Shown here: one piece after another, positions 9,514-19,761 of the stretch
How positions within the stretch are numbered: position 1 is the first letter of the stretch
Layout of the letters: each line of letters begins with the position of its first letter
Source: Limnobacter humi
Lineage (GTDB): Bacteria; Pseudomonadota; Gammaproteobacteria; Burkholderiales; Burkholderiaceae_B
NCBI RefSeq assembly: GCF_024518835.1
Contig: NZ_JANIGO010000001.1
Coordinates: 496,001-560,000, forward strand
Reading direction: 5' to 3'
DNA: 64,000 nt
Notes under the pieces: generated by a model
Told to the model about the DNA's origin: nothing
Database searches by the model: none
Seen by the model: the letters and a program-made list of their open reading frames with translations, nothing else
Made by a program: the position numbers and the translations under genes

Positions 9514-11074
9514 CCTGCGCTCCTTCAATCTCCGCCACAATGGCATCAATGTCCTTGCGCAATTGGTCAATTTTAGCGACGGTGGTTTTCAGCTCGGCAT
9601 TGAGCTGTGCAATGTTCACCACCTCGCGGTTGTCCTTGGCCTCCACATAGCTGCTGACTGACAGGTTATAGCCGTTGGCGGCAATCTGCTCAAACGGCAC
9701 AGACTTGGCAAAATGATCGATGTTCGCTTTGCTGTCGAACACCGCCATAATCTGGTCGATGTGCGTATCCAGCAAAGCGTTGTTGTTGGTCTCTTTCTTG
9801 AACAGGCCACTGGCATCAATAAACTGGGTGGTGGTGTCTGTTTTGTGCTTGGACAGCACCAAAATGGTAACGGCGATGGTGGTGCCATAGAACAGATTGG
9901 GCGCCAGCGATATCACTGTTTCCACATGGTTGTTATCCACCAGGTATTGGCGAATTTTTTGTTCGGCCCCACCCCGGTAGAAAATGCCGGGGAAGCAGAC
10001 GATGGCAGCCCGCCCCCTGGCCGAAAGGTAACTCAGCGCGTGCAGCACAAAGGCAAAATCAGCCTTCGATTTGGGTGCCAGCACGCCGGCCGGGGCAAAA
10101 CGGTCGTCGTTGATGAGGGTGGGGTCGTCGCTGCCTATCCACTTGACGGAATATGGTGGATTGGACACGATGGCATCGAAGGGTTTGTCATCGCCAAAAT
10201 GCGGCTGGGTAAGGGTGTCGCCCAGCTGGATGTTGAATTTGTCGTAGTTGACGTTGTGCAGGAACATGTTCATCCGCGCCAGGTTATAGGTGGTGTGGTT
10301 CAGTTCCTGGCCGAAAAAGCCGTCTTCGATGATGTGGGCGTCAAACTGTTTTTTGGCTTGCAGCAGCAGCGAGCCAGAGCCGCAGGCGGGGTCGTAAATC
10401 TTGTTGATGCTGCTTTGCCCGTGCATGGCCAGCCGGGCGATTAGCTTGGATACCTGCTGAGGTGTAAAGAACTCGCCCCCCGACTTGCCTGCATTGGCGG
10501 CGTAGTTGGAGATCAGAAACTCGTAAGCATCGCCAAACAGGTCGATTTGGTTTTCTTCAAAATCACCCGCTTTGGAATCGCCGAAATCCAGTTCAGCCAC
10601 CCCTTTAAGCACAGCGGCCAGGCGGGCGTTTTTGTCTTTAACGGTGTTGCCCAGGCGGTTGCTGGTGGTGTCAAAGTCAGCAAACAGGCCACGGATATCG
10701 CGCTCGGAAGGGTAACCCAGGGCAGACGCTTCAATGGCTGCAAAGATGGCGGCCAAGTCCGTGTTCAGGCTTTCGTTGGTGTTGGCACCAGCGACCACAT
10801 TGGCAAATAGCTGGCTGGGGTAGATGAAGTAACCCTTGGTTTTGATGGCGTCGTCTTTGATGTCTGGCGTAATAACATGGTCGGAAAGCTCTGCGTAGTG
10901 AATGCTTTCGTCACCACCTTCGATATAGGCCGCAAAATTTTCGCTGATGAAGCGGTAAAAAAGCGCTCCCAGTACGTACTGTTTGAAATCCCAACCGTCT
11001 ACGGCGCCGCGCACGTCGTTGGCAATTTGCCAAATGCGGCGTTGAAGTTCGGCTCGTTGTTGGATACTTGTCAT
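9506..11074 (-). CDS. hsdM: Type I restriction enzyme, M (adenine methyltransferase) subunit, type IC
   Basis: HsdM transfers a methyl group from S-adenosylmethionine to N6 of adenine in the target and, with HsdS, forms the modification enzyme. The 522 residues match the type IC family in length. The SAM-binding motif I is seen as DPACGSGS (228-235) and the catalytic motif IV as NPPY (305-308). An N-terminal helical domain ([20 protein letters not shown]) precedes them. It is the first gene of the six-gene operon. Upstream lie two direct repeats of ATATTGTTC, one of them directly before the start codon, which may matter for expression. Confidence 0.97.
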   Translation of the reverse strand: MTSIQQRAELQRRIWQIANDVRGAVDGWDFKQYVLGALFYRFISENFAAYIEGGDESIHYAELSDHVITPDIKDDAIKTKGYFIYPSQLFANVVAGANTNESLNTDLAAIFAAIEASALGYPSERDIRGLFADFDTTSNRLGNTVKDKNARLAAVLKGVAELDFGDSKAGDFEENQIDLFGDAYEFLISNYAANAGKSGGEFFTPQQVSKLIARLAMHGQSSINKIYDPACGSGSLLLQAKKQFDAHIIEDGFFGQELNHTTYNLARMNMFLHNVNYDKFNIQLGDTLTQPHFGDDKPFDAIVSNPPYSVKWIGSDDPTLINDDRFAPAGVLAPKSKADFAFVLHALSYLSARGRAAIVCFPGIFYRGGAEQKIRQYLVDNNHVETVISLAPNLFYGTTIAVTILVLSKHKTDTTTQFIDASGLFKKETNNNALLDTHIDQIMAVFDSKANIDHFAKSVPFEQIAANGYNLSVSSYVEAKDNREVVNIAQLNAELKTTVAKIDQLRKDIDAIVAEIEGAQDE

Positions 11075-11111
11075 ATATTGTTCCCGCTACAGTGCGTGTT
11101 ACATATTGTTC
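11075..11111 (-). promoter_or_regulatory. Two direct repeats in the hsdM leader
   Basis: The 9-mer ATATTGTTC occurs at 11075-11083 and again at 11103-11111, 28 bases apart. The first copy ends right at the hsdM start codon. Direct repeats in this position could bind a regulator of the operon, but no controller gene is recognised nearby except possibly the rhuM-like gene. Confidence 0.3.
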
Positions 11112-11214
11112 GCCGCATTCTCCATGACTTTCTTCCACTCCGCAATTTGAACTAATACCCACTGCTTCAACGCTAAGTCCATACAGTGATGCGTATGGAT
11201 AAACACAAAAACGG

Positions 11215-11255
11215 CAAACAAAAAATCCCGATAGACAGATCGTCCACCGGGATTT
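11215..11255 (-). terminator. Rho-independent terminator of ssb
   Basis: On the minus strand an 8-bp stem AAATCCCG / CGGGATTT (11223-11230 with 11248-11255) is followed by TTTTTTGTTT. It lies 27 bases past the ssb stop and separates ssb from the restriction operon. Confidence 0.8.
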
Positions 11256-11281
11256 CATACACAGAATCTTCTGGATATGAC

Positions 11282-11767
11282 TTAGAACGGAATGTCGTCG
11301 TCCAGATCCGCCACGCTTTGGGGCGCACTGCGCTGGGGTGCAGAGCGCATGCCACCGCCACTGGAACGGCTGGGTGCTGGTGCTGAGTCAAAATCACCGC
11401 CACCGCCCATGGACGCGCCACCACCACCGCCGTCACGGCCACCGAGCAACTGCATCTGGTCAGCCACAATTTCAGTGGTGTATTTGTCTTGGCCCGACTG
11501 GTCTTGCCACTTGCGGGTTTTCAGACGGCCTTCAATGTACACCGAGCGGCCTTTTTTGCAATATTCACCAGCAATTTCAGCCAAACGGCCGTAAATCACC
11601 ACACGGTGCCATTCGGTTTCTTCTTTCTTTTCGCCTGAATTTTTGTCTTTCCAGCTGGATGTGGTGGCCAACGACATATTGACCACGGCGCCGCCATCGG
11701 GCAGGTAACGCACATCGGGGTCCTTGCCGAGGTTACCGACCAGGATGACTTTGTTGACTGAGGCCAT
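11282..11767 (-). CDS. ssb: Single-stranded DNA-binding protein
   Basis: SSB coats single-stranded DNA in replication, recombination and repair and recruits partners through its tail. The 161 residues show the OB-fold (about 1-108, beginning [20 protein letters not shown]). A Gly-rich linker follows, and then the acidic tip DLDDDIPF that binds partner proteins. The ATG at 11767 is chosen because the family always starts at this point; the frame runs on upstream without homology. It sits beside an MFS gene with uvrA further on, the arrangement usual in Burkholderiales. Confidence 0.98.
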   Translation of the reverse strand: MASVNKVILVGNLGKDPDVRYLPDGGAVVNMSLATTSSWKDKNSGEKKEETEWHRVVIYGRLAEIAGEYCKKGRSVYIEGRLKTRKWQDQSGQDKYTTEIVADQMQLLGGRDGGGGGASMGGGGDFDSAPAPSRSSGGGMRSAPQRSAPQSVADLDDDIPF

Positions 11768-11829
11768 GTGTGAATTGCTCCAAGAATGGTAGTGTTCAAA
11801 TGCGGGAAAACGGATGCGACGACAACGGC

Positions 11830-13065
11830 TCAGGCCGAAGCCACCGCCTGGGGTGCAGCACGGGCAGGCAGCGCGCGGATACCAGCGGCTAGCAACAGCC
11901 ACACCACCACACACGCCAAGATGCCCTCAAACACGCCATGGGCCCCCACATGCCTGTAGGCCAAACCGCCCAGTGCGCCACCGGCAAACAGGCCCAACGC
12001 CTGAGATGTATTATATACACCCAGGGCCAACCCCCTGTGACTGAGTGGTGCCACCCGTGACACCCAGGCGGGTAACGTGGCCTCGAGCAAATTGAAGCTG
12101 ATGAAGTAGGCCAACAACAGTGCCACCAGCACCCAGCCATGTTCGGCCAACACGACAAAGCCCAGTTGAACCGCAGCCATCAGGCCAATCGCACCCAGTT
12201 TGATCACCTTGTTTTTGGCCTTTTTTTCAGACCACACCATGAGCGGCACCATCAACAGGAACGAGCCCACCACCACGGGCAAATACACCTTCCAGTGCTG
12301 GGCCAGGGGAAGGTCCAAACCACTGACCAGCAAACCGGGCACCACGACGAACATGGCCATTTGCGTGAGGTGCAGCATGAAAATGCCCAGGTTCAGGCGC
12401 AGCAAGTCGGGCTGGGTGAGTACACGAAATGACTCGCCCCAACTGCCGGCCAACTTGCGGGTTTGTTCTTCCAGGGTGACGTGGGGCAACTGCCACACAA
12501 CCACGGCAATGGCCAGCAGGCTGAGCACCCCGGTCAGGCCAAACAACCCGTCCAGACCGAAAAACTTGTACAACACCGGCGACAACACCAGCGACAATGC
12601 AAAGGTAACCCCGATGGACGCGCCAATCATGGCCATGCCTTTGGAGCGGACTTCATCGCGGGTGACATCGGCCAGCAAAGCGGACAAAGCCGCTGAAATG
12701 GCACCGGCCCCTTGCAAGGCCCTGGCCCACACCAGCTGCTCAACCGTGTGGGCTTTGAAACCCAAAAAGCAACCGGCTGCAAACACCAACAAGCCCGCAA
12801 CAATGACAGGCCTGCGCCCCACCCGGTCAGACGCCCAACCCAGCGGAATTTGCATGCAAGCCTGCGCCAGCCCATAAATACCCATGGCCAAGCCCACCAG
12901 GCTGGTGTTGTTACCACCGGGAAGCCCTTTGGCATGCAGGGCAAAGACGGGAAGAATCATGAACATGCCAAACATGCGCAAGGCATAGATGCTGGACAGC
13001 CAGACGGCGGCTTTGCGCTCGGTGGGCAACATCGTGAAAGCGTCGGGGGTGGTGCTGCGGCTCAT
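11830..13065 (-). CDS. MFS transporter, YajR-like
   Basis: This is a 411-residue membrane protein with about 12 hydrophobic segments. The loop 2-3 motif is [13 protein letters not shown] and the segment [23 protein letters not shown] is typical of YajR-like drug/proton antiporters. It lacks the C-terminal cytoplasmic domain of YajR. Loss or export of which substrate is unknown. The start is uncertain: ATG 13065 (MSRSTTPDA), ATG 13107 and ATG 13032 are all in frame and none has a good Shine-Dalgarno sequence. It lies between ssb and uvrA, a conserved neighbourhood in this order of bacteria, and is divergent from the hydrolase gene. Confidence 0.88.
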   Translation of the reverse strand: MSRSTTPDAFTMLPTERKAAVWLSSIYALRMFGMFMILPVFALHAKGLPGGNNTSLVGLAMGIYGLAQACMQIPLGWASDRVGRRPVIVAGLLVFAAGCFLGFKAHTVEQLVWARALQGAGAISAALSALLADVTRDEVRSKGMAMIGASIGVTFALSLVLSPVLYKFFGLDGLFGLTGVLSLLAIAVVVWQLPHVTLEEQTRKLAGSWGESFRVLTQPDLLRLNLGIFMLHLTQMAMFVVVPGLLVSGLDLPLAQHWKVYLPVVVGSFLLMVPLMVWSEKKAKNKVIKLGAIGLMAAVQLGFVVLAEHGWVLVALLLAYFISFNLLEATLPAWVSRVAPLSHRGLALGVYNTSQALGLFAGGALGGLAYRHVGAHGVFEGILACVVVWLLLAAGIRALPARAAPQAVASA

Positions 13066-13215
13066 GAAAACACTGTGGGCGGTGGGTGGACTGGTGCCAG
13101 CAAACATTCTTCAAACGGCACTGACCGACAATCCCATATGGTATCAGGAATAAAGATCGACTTAATTTTTCGGGCTTACTGTCACCAGTGTTGTTGACCA
13201 ACCCACGATTGTCCG

Positions 13216-14088
13216 ATGATTGATTGTTTGAATCTGCCAGCGGGACCGCACTGTGTCGTGCTGGTTCACGGCCTGGGGGCCAACCAGCTTGAATTGAGCA
13301 AACTGGCCCAGGCGTTGCACCGTGAGGGGTTTTCGGTGGTGGTGCCCTGCATACCCGGTTACACCATGAACACTGGCGAGGCCGATTATGTGGCCTGGCA
13401 GCACACACTGGAACAACGGTTGCGCCAGTTGAAAGCGCGTTTCAACACCGTGTCCCTGGTCGGCTTGTCCATGGGCGCCACGCTGAGCCTGCAAGTGGCT
13501 GCACGGGTGAAGGTGGATGCGCTGGTATTGCTGTCCATCTGCCTGGCCTACGATGGCTGGAGCATGCCCTGGTACAGCGGCCTGATGCGCTGGGCCCGCT
13601 ATATTCCGTTTGCGCGTCGATTCAAATTGCTGGAAAAAGAGCCATATGGTGTCAAGAACACCGACCTGCGCGCCATCATCAAAAAATCCATGCAAACCCA
13701 CCATGTGTCGGAGTCGGGTGTGGAAGCACTTGAATTCCGCTTGATTCTCAATGGCTTTGAATTGATTCGGGCCACTCGGCGCCTGTTACACACCGTTGAA
13801 TCGCCCACCCTGTTCATCCACGCGGTGGACGATGAAGTGGCCCACATTCGCACCCCGGAATGGGCATTTAAACACATCGCCGCCGCCACCAAGGAATTCA
13901 TTTACCTGGGTGACTGTTACCACATGATCACGGTTGACAATGAACGGGAGCAGGTCAAACACGCCGTGTCACGCTTTCTCAAAGAACGGATGAATGCAAC
14001 AGTGGGAGCCCCGGTGTTTGATGTGCCGGACATTGTGTCACCGGAATTGCGCCGCAGCCTGCGCCGCCAAGCCAGGGAGCGTGTGTGA
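13216..14088 (+). CDS. Alpha/beta hydrolase (carboxylesterase-like)
   Basis: The 290-residue protein has the alpha/beta-hydrolase fold. The oxyanion-side motif is VLVHGLGAN (15-23), the nucleophile elbow GLSMG has Ser85, the acid is D205 or D206 in HAVDDE, and the base is H236 in CYHMIT. This size and the early HGLGA motif suit monoglyceride lipase or carboxylesterase Est30-like enzymes. The true substrate is unknown. The start ATG 13216 lacks a clear Shine-Dalgarno sequence. The stop overlaps the start of the next gene (TGATG), so the two are probably translated together. Confidence 0.87.
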   Translation: MIDCLNLPAGPHCVVLVHGLGANQLELSKLAQALHREGFSVVVPCIPGYTMNTGEADYVAWQHTLEQRLRQLKARFNTVSLVGLSMGATLSLQVAARVKVDALVLLSICLAYDGWSMPWYSGLMRWARYIPFARRFKLLEKEPYGVKNTDLRAIIKKSMQTHHVSESGVEALEFRLILNGFELIRATRRLLHTVESPTLFIHAVDDEVAHIRTPEWAFKHIAAATKEFIYLGDCYHMITVDNEREQVKHAVSRFLKERMNATVGAPVFDVPDIVSPELRRSLRRQARERV

Positions 14089-14606
14089 TGGACATTCGAA
14101 ATGCCAGTGACTGGTCGGCCTACAGCAGCGACCAAAAACTCGTGGGCTCATTGGGCCTGATCTTGCTGTCAGTTGTGCTGCACTGGTTGTTAAACCCGTG
14201 GGCCGATGGTGTGGATTTTTTTTACCTGTTTGCCACGGTGGGGCTGGTCAGCACCTACGGATTTGGCTACCGCTGGGGCCTGTTCACAGCCCTGGCCGGC
14301 TTCATGGCCTGTCAATGGTTGCTCAAGCCGTCGGTGTATGTGTTCGACGGTATTTCACCCCATGAGTGGTGGGCGCTGGGCGACTTTGCCCTGGTCGGGC
14401 TAAGTGCCATTGTGCTGATTGAGCGCTTGCAGCGGCTTCGCTACCACCAGAGCCTGGTCATGAAAGTGATGAACTCCCGTCACCAGGCCATGCTCTACAT
14501 GGATAACCTGCGTCAACACCAGGCCCGGGAACATCAACGCATCAAGGCGGATATGGACGCTCTGCGGATGACGGTGGGACAGGGAGAGAAAACCCAATTA
14601 CACTAA
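14088..14606 (+). CDS. Small membrane protein with DUF4118-like sensor domain and coiled coil
   Basis: The protein has 172 residues. Four closely packed hydrophobic segments (about 20-110) resemble the DUF4118 transmembrane block of KdpD-type sensor kinases. A long charged, heptad-like helix to the C-terminus follows. There is no kinase, receiver or enzyme domain behind it. The start ATG at 14088 shares one base with the stop of the hydrolase gene; a GTG at 14085 is in frame. It may be an orphan membrane anchor or sensor working with the hydrolase. That is a guess from coupling only. Confidence 0.65.
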   Translation: MDIRNASDWSAYSSDQKLVGSLGLILLSVVLHWLLNPWADGVDFFYLFATVGLVSTYGFGYRWGLFTALAGFMACQWLLKPSVYVFDGISPHEWWALGDFALVGLSAIVLIERLQRLRYHQSLVMKVMNSRHQAMLYMDNLRQHQAREHQRIKADMDALRMTVGQGEKTQLH

Positions 14607-14639
14607 TGGGTTGGCCTCCAAGTCCTTTTGCTGTATTGC

Positions 14640-17522
14640 ATGAATTCCATCCGCATTCGGGGTGCCCGCACCCACAACCTGAAAAACATTTCGCTGGACT
14701 TGCCGCGCGACTCGCTGGTGGTGCTCACCGGCCTGTCGGGCTCGGGCAAAAGTTCACTGGCCTTTGACACCCTGTATGCCGAGGGCCAGCGCCGCTATGT
14801 GGAAAGCCTGTCGGCCTATGCCCGGCAATTTCTGCAACTCATGGAAAAACCGGATGTGGACCTGATTGAGGGTTTGTCTCCAGCGATTTCCATTGAGCAA
14901 AAGGCCACCAGCCACAACCCGCGTTCCACCGTGGGCACCGTCACTGAAATTCACGACTACCTTCGCCTGCTGTTTGCCCGTGCCGGCACGCCCCGCTGCC
15001 CCGAGCACGACCTGGAACTGAGCGTGCAAACCGTGAGCGAAATGGTGGACACGGTGCTGGGTTGGCCGGAAGACACCAAGGTGATGATTCTGGCCCCGGT
15101 ACTGAACCAGCGCAAAGGCGAACACAGCGAACTGATGAACGACCTGCGGGCGCAAGGCTTTGTGCGGGTGCGGCTGAAAGCGGGGCCCAACGCCCAGGCC
15201 GAGGTGGTGGAACTGGACCGCCTGCCAGCGCTGGACAAGCACCACAAACACGATTTGGACGTGGTAGTGGACCGGTTGAAAGTGCGCATGGATGCCCGCC
15301 AGCGCCTGGCAGAAAGTTTTGAAACCGCACTGCGGCTGACCGATGGCAAAGCGATTGCGCTGAATTTGGACAGCCAACAGGAAACCCTGTTTTCCAGCAA
15401 GTTTGCCTGCCCGGTGTGTGACTACAGCCTGACAGAACTGGAACCCCGGCTGTTTTCATTCAACAACCCGGCGGGTGCCTGCCCGGTGTGTGACGGCCTG
15501 GGCCATGAAACCTTTTTCGATCCGCTGCGCGTGGTGGCCCACCCCGAGGTGTCGCTGGCTGCGGGTGCCGTGAGCGGCTGGGACCGGCGCAATGCCCTGT
15601 ATTACCAAATGATGCAAAGCCTGGCCGCCCATTACGGCTTCGATCTGGAAACCCCCTGGAATGAGCTGCCCGATGATGTTCAGCAGGTGGTGTTGTACGG
15701 CTCGGGCAGCGATGAGATTACCTTCACCTACCTGAGTGAACGCAGCAAGCCGGTGTGCAAAACACACGCCTTTGAAGGCATTGTGACCAACCTGGCGCGG
15801 CGGCACCGCGACACCGATTCCTCCGCCGTGCGGGACGAACTGGGCAAGCTGATGGCGGTGCGGTCTTGCCAGGCCTGTGGTGGATCGCGCCTGAAAACTG
15901 GCGCACGCCACGTGTTTATTGGCGATGCTGAACAGCGCAAAGCCCTGCATGAAGTGACCGAGCTACCCATCCAGAAATGCCTGGACTATTTCAGCAGCCT
16001 GCAGATGCGCGGGGCCAAAGGCCAAATCGGCGAGAAAGTCATTTCCGAAATTAAAGCCCGTCTGCAGTTTTTGAATGATGTGGGCTTGAACTACCTCACG
16101 CTGAACCGCAGTGCCGACACCTTGAGTGGGGGCGAAAGCCAGCGCATTCGCTTGGCGAGCCAAATTGGTTCAGGCCTGACCGGCGTGATGTATGTGCTGG
16201 ATGAACCCTCGATTGGCCTGCACCAGCGGGACAATGACCGCCTGATTCAAACCTTGCTGCGCTTAAAGAACCTGGGCAACACGGTGCTGGTGGTGGAGCA
16301 TGATGAAGATGCCATTCGCTGCGCCGACTATGTGGTGGACATGGGCCCTGGCGCTGGCGAACACGGTGGCCATGTGGTGGCCGCAGGCACGCCTCAGGAA
16401 ATATTGGACCACCCGGATTCGCTGACGGGCAAATACCTGGGCGGTGTGTTGAGAATTGACCGCCTGTCGCCCCTGCGCAAGGTTGACCCAGCGCGCAAAC
16501 TCACTGTGCACGGTGCCCGTGGCAACAACCTGAAAAACGTCACCGTGGACATTCCCGTGGGGCTGTTTGTGTGCGTCACCGGGGTATCCGGCTCGGGCAA
16601 ATCCACCCTGATCAACGACACCCTGCTGGCCGAAGCAGCGCGACAACTGAACCGTGCCCATTCCGAAGCGGCCCCACATGACCACATCGCCGGGCTGGAA
16701 CATTTCGACAAAGTGATTGCTGTGGACCAAAGCCCGATTGGCCGCACACCCCGCAGCAACCCAGCCACCTACACCGGCCTGTTCACGCCCATTCGGGAGT
16801 TGTTTGCTGGCGTACCCGCCGCCCGCGAACGGGGCTACGATGTGGGCCGCTTTTCGTTCAACGTGAAAGGCGGGCGCTGCGAAGCCTGCCAGGGCGACGG
16901 TGTGGTGAAGGTGGAAATGCATTTTCTGCCCGACATGTACGTGCCCTGCGATGTGTGCCATGGCAAACGCTACAACCGCGAAACCCTGGAAATTCTCTAC
17001 CGGGGCAAAAACATTTCCGAAATTCTGGACCTCACCGTAGAACAGGCGCTGGAGGTGTTTGCCGCTGTACCCACCATCTCCCGCAAGCTGCACACCTTGA
17101 TGGAAGTTGGCCTGGGTTATATTCGCTTGGGCCAATCGGCCACCACGTTGTCGGGCGGTGAAGCACAACGGGTGAAGCTGTCGCTGGAGCTGTCCAAACG
17201 TGACACTGGCAAAACCCTTTACATTCTGGATGAACCGACCACGGGCCTGCACTTCCACGACATCGCCTTGTTGCTGAAGGTGCTCAACCCTCTGGTGGAA
17301 CAGGGCAACACCGTGCTCGTGATTGAGCACAACCTGGATGTGATTCGCTGTGCAGACTGGATCATCGACATGGGCCCGGAGGGCGGCGATGGCGGCGGCA
17401 CCGTGGTGGCTGAAGGCACACCGGCGGATGTGGCCAAAAACAAAGCCAGCCACACCGGGCGCTTTTTGAGCAAGATGATGAAACACATGGAACAGCAACG
17501 CGAGGGAGGACACACCGCATGA
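14640..17522 (+). CDS. uvrA: Excinuclease ABC subunit A
   Basis: UvrA is the damage-recognising ATPase of nucleotide excision repair and loads UvrB. The 960 residues hold two ABC ATPase modules, with Walker [10 protein letters not shown] near the start and GVSGSGKST in the second half. The signature motifs are [12 protein letters not shown] and [11 protein letters not shown], and Walker B is seen as VLDEPS and ILDEPTTG. Two zinc-finger Cys sets are visible (CPVCDYS...CPVCDG and CEACQGDG...CDVCHG). I chose ATG 14640 ([14 protein letters not shown]), the family start, over an in-frame TTG at 14628. The end overlaps the MscS gene by ATGA. Confidence 0.98.
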   Translation: MNSIRIRGARTHNLKNISLDLPRDSLVVLTGLSGSGKSSLAFDTLYAEGQRRYVESLSAYARQFLQLMEKPDVDLIEGLSPAISIEQKATSHNPRSTVGTVTEIHDYLRLLFARAGTPRCPEHDLELSVQTVSEMVDTVLGWPEDTKVMILAPVLNQRKGEHSELMNDLRAQGFVRVRLKAGPNAQAEVVELDRLPALDKHHKHDLDVVVDRLKVRMDARQRLAESFETALRLTDGKAIALNLDSQQETLFSSKFACPVCDYSLTELEPRLFSFNNPAGACPVCDGLGHETFFDPLRVVAHPEVSLAAGAVSGWDRRNALYYQMMQSLAAHYGFDLETPWNELPDDVQQVVLYGSGSDEITFTYLSERSKPVCKTHAFEGIVTNLARRHRDTDSSAVRDELGKLMAVRSCQACGGSRLKTGARHVFIGDAEQRKALHEVTELPIQKCLDYFSSLQMRGAKGQIGEKVISEIKARLQFLNDVGLNYLTLNRSADTLSGGESQRIRLASQIGSGLTGVMYVLDEPSIGLHQRDNDRLIQTLLRLKNLGNTVLVVEHDEDAIRCADYVVDMGPGAGEHGGHVVAAGTPQEILDHPDSLTGKYLGGVLRIDRLSPLRKVDPARKLTVHGARGNNLKNVTVDIPVGLFVCVTGVSGSGKSTLINDTLLAEAARQLNRAHSEAAPHDHIAGLEHFDKVIAVDQSPIGRTPRSNPATYTGLFTPIRELFAGVPAARERGYDVGRFSFNVKGGRCEACQGDGVVKVEMHFLPDMYVPCDVCHGKRYNRETLEILYRGKNISEILDLTVEQALEVFAAVPTISRKLHTLMEVGLGYIRLGQSATTLSGGEAQRVKLSLELSKRDTGKTLYILDEPTTGLHFHDIALLLKVLNPLVEQGNTVLVIEHNLDVIRCADWIIDMGPEGGDGGGTVVAEGTPADVAKNKASHTGRFLSKMMKHMEQQREGGHTA

Positions 17523-18373
17523 CGTTCAATTGGCATCAATGGATGGACCGGATTGAGGATTCCAAATGGGTGGAATGGACCACGCTGGGCATCAAGTTTG
17601 TGCTCATTCTGGTACTCGCCGCCGTGGTGTTGAAAGTGGTGAAAGTGTTTATTGGCCGGGTGGGAAAACGCCTGCAAGCCAAAGCGGCCACGCGGGGTGA
17701 ACGCAAGCGCATCGAGACCTTGATGCGGGTGTTCAAGTATGTGGCCAACATCGTGATCATGATCATGGGTGTGCTGGCCGCACTCAATACCATCGGCATT
17801 TCAATTGCACCCATGCTGGCTGCAGCCGGTGTGGTGGGCATTGCCGTGGGCTTTGGTGCGCAAAGCCTGGTGAAGGATTACTTCACTGGCATTGTGTTGC
17901 TCATTGAAAACCAGATCCGTGTTGGTGATGTGGTGACACTGGACAACCGCACCGGCACCGTGGAAGAAGTGACGCTGCGCTACGTGCGCCTGCGCGACGC
18001 AGAGGGCAATGTGCACTTTGTGCCCAATGGGGTGGTGAGCTCGGTCACCAACATGTCCATGGGCTTTTCGTATGCGGTGATTGATGTGGGCATTGCCTAC
18101 AAAGAAAATGTGCAGCGTGCCATGGCATTGATGGATGAAGTGGGCCAAAGCATGTTGAACGAGGAGCCATGGAAAAACCAGCTGATGGGCGAATTCATGG
18201 TGATGGGTGTGCAGATGCTGGGCGACTCATCCGTGGTGATCCGCTGCCGGTTTAAAACAGTGGGTGGTGAACAGTGGGCCATCCGCCGGGAGTATTTCCG
18301 GCGCATCAAGCTGGTGTTTGACCGGGAACAAGTGGAAATTCCCTTCCCGCAAATGACCCTGCACCGCGCCTGA
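17519..18373 (+). CDS. Mechanosensitive ion channel, MscS family
   Basis: The 284-residue inner-membrane channel would open on membrane tension and release solutes during osmotic downshock. Three hydrophobic helices are seen. The pore-lining third helix is [20 protein letters not shown] (about 98-117), with the Gly/Ala packing pattern and the AQSLVKD hinge of the family. The beta domain contains [19 protein letters not shown]. The length matches E. coli MscS (286). Its ATG overlaps the uvrA stop, so it shares that transcript. The end faces the histidine kinase gene 7 bases away. Confidence 0.95.
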   Translation: MTFNWHQWMDRIEDSKWVEWTTLGIKFVLILVLAAVVLKVVKVFIGRVGKRLQAKAATRGERKRIETLMRVFKYVANIVIMIMGVLAALNTIGISIAPMLAAAGVVGIAVGFGAQSLVKDYFTGIVLLIENQIRVGDVVTLDNRTGTVEEVTLRYVRLRDAEGNVHFVPNGVVSSVTNMSMGFSYAVIDVGIAYKENVQRAMALMDEVGQSMLNEEPWKNQLMGEFMVMGVQMLGDSSVVIRCRFKTVGGEQWAIRREYFRRIKLVFDREQVEIPFPQMTLHRA

Positions 18374-18380
18374 ATACTGA

Positions 18381-19745
18381 CTAAATCCCGTTGGGCAGCA
18401 CAATGATGAAACGCAAGCCGCTGGGTTGAACCAACTCAGCGGACAGGGTACCGCGATGCCGCTCAATACCCCGCTTGGCAATGGCCAGACCCAAGCCCTG
18501 GCCTGCCTTGTCACCGTGCTTGAAGAAGGGATCAAAAATCTTCGAAAGCAACTCAGAGGGTACACCTGGCCCACGGTCTTCTATGGACACCGTCAAGCCT
18601 GTTGGATGGGCCGCAACGGCCACCAGAATGGTTTGACCAGCACAGCTGTGTTTGATGGCATTGCGTAAAATGTTGTCAAAACTGCGCATGAGCAGCTCCG
18701 GTTCACACGGGGCAGTCCAGTGTTCAACCGCGTTGTTGTACAGCACTTCCACGCCATGGGACCCCGCCTCAAACCGGGCATCTTCCACCACCTGGGTCAG
18801 CAGCTCCATCACATCCTGCTCTGCTTCGGGCTCACCCTGTGAGCCTGAATCCAGTCGAGACAAGCGCAGCAATTCATCAATCAAGTTGTCCAACCGCTCT
18901 GCCTCCAACTCAATGCGGCTCAAGCTTTGTTCCAGTTGTGCCGGGTTTTGCCGAGCCAAACCAGTGGCCAAATTCAGGCGGGCCAGTGGCGAACGCAACT
19001 CATGCGACACATCATGCAGCAGTGCCTTTTGTTGATTGATGCGCAACTGCAGTTCATGGGCCATCAAATCGAAGCCTTGCAGGAGTTGCCCAACCTCGTC
19101 GCCTTTGCCAGCGCTGTGTTTGCCATCGGTCAGCCGAACACCGAGGTCACCGGCCGATGCGGCACGAAACGCTTTTCGCAGTCGGGTTAATGGTCGACTG
19201 AAGTAATACGCCAATACCCCAGCAAACAACATGCTGGCCACAAACACCACCAGCCAATTCACCCACGGCATGGGTGGCAACAAGGGGGGCTCTGGTTTTT
19301 TTCGAGGCTTGGCCACATCGCCTGGCACGGGTGGCTTGGGTTTGGGAATGAACAACACCCAGCGTGTTTGATCGGGGTCGGTGGTGACCACGATGCCCGA
19401 TTCCTCCAAGTCACCGGCGTCCAGCGCCTTTTGTACGCGCGCCTGCAACTCGGCGGGTACGGCCCGGTCCAGCAGTTCCTCACCATCTTCACTCACCGCG
19501 TACACCGGCACTGGGCCGCCGGTGCGATGGTGGTTGCGGGTCAGCAATTCTTTCAGCGCATCGGGCCCTTTGCCCTCCAGCACTGCCTGGGTGGACTCCA
19601 ACAAAAACTGGGCGCGTGGACCTTCGGCCAGATCACGAAGGGATGGATCTTCCCGCAAGGCATGCAACACCACGCCGGTAAGCCCGGCGGCCACAAACAG
19701 ACACAACCAGAAGGCAAGAAAAAATTTCCAGAACAGGGTGCGCAT
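18381..19745 (-). CDS. cpxA: Sensor histidine kinase, CpxA-like
   Basis: This 454-residue membrane kinase would sense envelope stress and phosphorylate the response regulator encoded next to it. An N-terminal membrane segment (FWKFFLAFWLCLFVAAGL) and a second one (WLVVFVASMLFAGVLAYYF) enclose a periplasmic domain with a Pro-rich stretch. HAMP, the dimerisation helix with phospho-acceptor His in DVSHELRSPLARL, and the ATPase domain (N box NILRNAIKHS, G boxes EDRGPGVP and GQGLGLAIAKRG) follow in order. ATG 19745 (MRTLFWKFF) is chosen because the longer frame adds 28 residues without family features. It lies 16 bases behind cpxR. Confidence 0.9.
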   Translation of the reverse strand: MRTLFWKFFLAFWLCLFVAAGLTGVVLHALREDPSLRDLAEGPRAQFLLESTQAVLEGKGPDALKELLTRNHHRTGGPVPVYAVSEDGEELLDRAVPAELQARVQKALDAGDLEESGIVVTTDPDQTRWVLFIPKPKPPVPGDVAKPRKKPEPPLLPPMPWVNWLVVFVASMLFAGVLAYYFSRPLTRLRKAFRAASAGDLGVRLTDGKHSAGKGDEVGQLLQGFDLMAHELQLRINQQKALLHDVSHELRSPLARLNLATGLARQNPAQLEQSLSRIELEAERLDNLIDELLRLSRLDSGSQGEPEAEQDVMELLTQVVEDARFEAGSHGVEVLYNNAVEHWTAPCEPELLMRSFDNILRNAIKHSCAGQTILVAVAAHPTGLTVSIEDRGPGVPSELLSKIFDPFFKHGDKAGQGLGLAIAKRGIERHRGTLSAELVQPSGLRFIIVLPNGI

Positions 19746-19761
19746 GGGGGGTGCTGTGCCT

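Noticed and set aside
16263-17513. 416-codon minus-strand frame opposite uvrA
   Set aside because: It is entirely contained in the second ABC module of uvrA and shows no motif of its own.
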